DNA of 6,399 bases from Croceicoccus sp. (lineage in GTDB: Bacteria > Pseudomonadota > Alphaproteobacteria > Sphingomonadales > Sphingomonadaceae). A program made the position numbers and the translations under genes. The notes beneath the pieces are model-generated. The model saw only the letters and a list, made by a program, of their open reading frames with translations, did no database searches and was not told where the DNA came from. The DNA lies in assembly GCA_029936705.1 (NCBI GenBank), contig JAPYSD010000221.1, positions 1-6,399 of the forward strand. The letters are read 5' to 3'. This document shows, piece by piece, positions 6,383 through 6,399 of the stretch (position 1 is its first letter; every line of letters starts with the position of its first letter).

Positions 6383-6396
6383 ACAGCCATGGCTGT
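6383..6396. promoter_or_regulatory. 14-bp perfect palindrome at the right edge
   Basis: ACAGCCATGGCTGT is a perfect palindrome (7-bp arms) in the last bases of the window. It could be a regulator-binding site, or it could simply contain the ATG (6389) of the next gene. No Shine-Dalgarno sequence is visible before that ATG, and too little sequence follows to decide. Confidence 0.35.
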
Positions 6397-6399
6397 TAG

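Noticed and set aside
4741..6390. Long open frame of 549 codons on the minus strand opposite the ParB-like gene
   Set aside because: It mirrors the G/C-rich third positions of the plus-strand gene; its product is valine/arginine/aspartate-rich low-quality sequence with no recognisable motif, whereas the plus strand has a clear domain and ribosome binding site.
1..6399. CRISPR array, tRNA, rRNA, insertion sequence or attachment site
   Set aside because: No regularly spaced repeats, cloverleaf, transposase or terminal inverted repeats were seen on either strand.

Overview
The window looks like accessory DNA from an alphaproteobacterium, most likely a sphingomonad. The reasons are a moderately high G+C content, an OmpA-type porin with the long proline linker and the 'CNTGPYIVFFDWD' style C-domain familiar from Sphingomonadales, and a large ParB-like protein of the sort carried on alphaproteobacterial plasmids and islands. 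This placement is inferred from protein character, not from a database search.

Positions 1-2698 hold the downstream half of a Wadjet (Jet) plasmid-defence operon. An SMC/MukB-like ATPase (jetC) is already open at base 1, so its N-terminal half lies upstream. It overlaps by 14 bases with jetD, which encodes the Toprim-type nuclease subunit. Established work on Wadjet shows that JetABC forms a condensin-like loop extruder and that JetD cleaves small circular DNA. jetA and jetB would be expected immediately upstream of the window.

Positions 2699-3001 are an AT-richer intergenic stretch with several short inverted repeats and sigma70-like promoter candidates. It leads to a single gene at 3002-4105 for an outer-membrane OmpA-family protein: signal peptide, acidic beta-barrel, 27-residue proline/alanine linker and peptidoglycan-binding OmpA domain. 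A textbook intrinsic terminator closes this gene at 4130-4158, so it looks monocistronic.

Positions 4159-4533 contain no gene I can support. They hold two nested inverted-repeat structures and then, just before the next gene, a perfect 12-bp hairpin followed by a T-run that may act as a terminator or attenuator. The last gene (4534-6330) encodes a 598-residue divergent ParB/KorB-like protein with a large unassigned C-terminal region and an acidic tail. It is followed by a strong GC hairpin and a 14-bp palindrome at the window's right edge.

The three blocks (defence operon, porin, ParB-like gene) all point rightward but appear to be separate transcription units. The arrangement suggests an island or plasmid in which an anti-plasmid system sits close to a plasmid-maintenance-type gene. 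No wholly new system can be demonstrated from this sequence. The least explained parts are the ParB-like C-terminal region and the structured leader in front of its gene.
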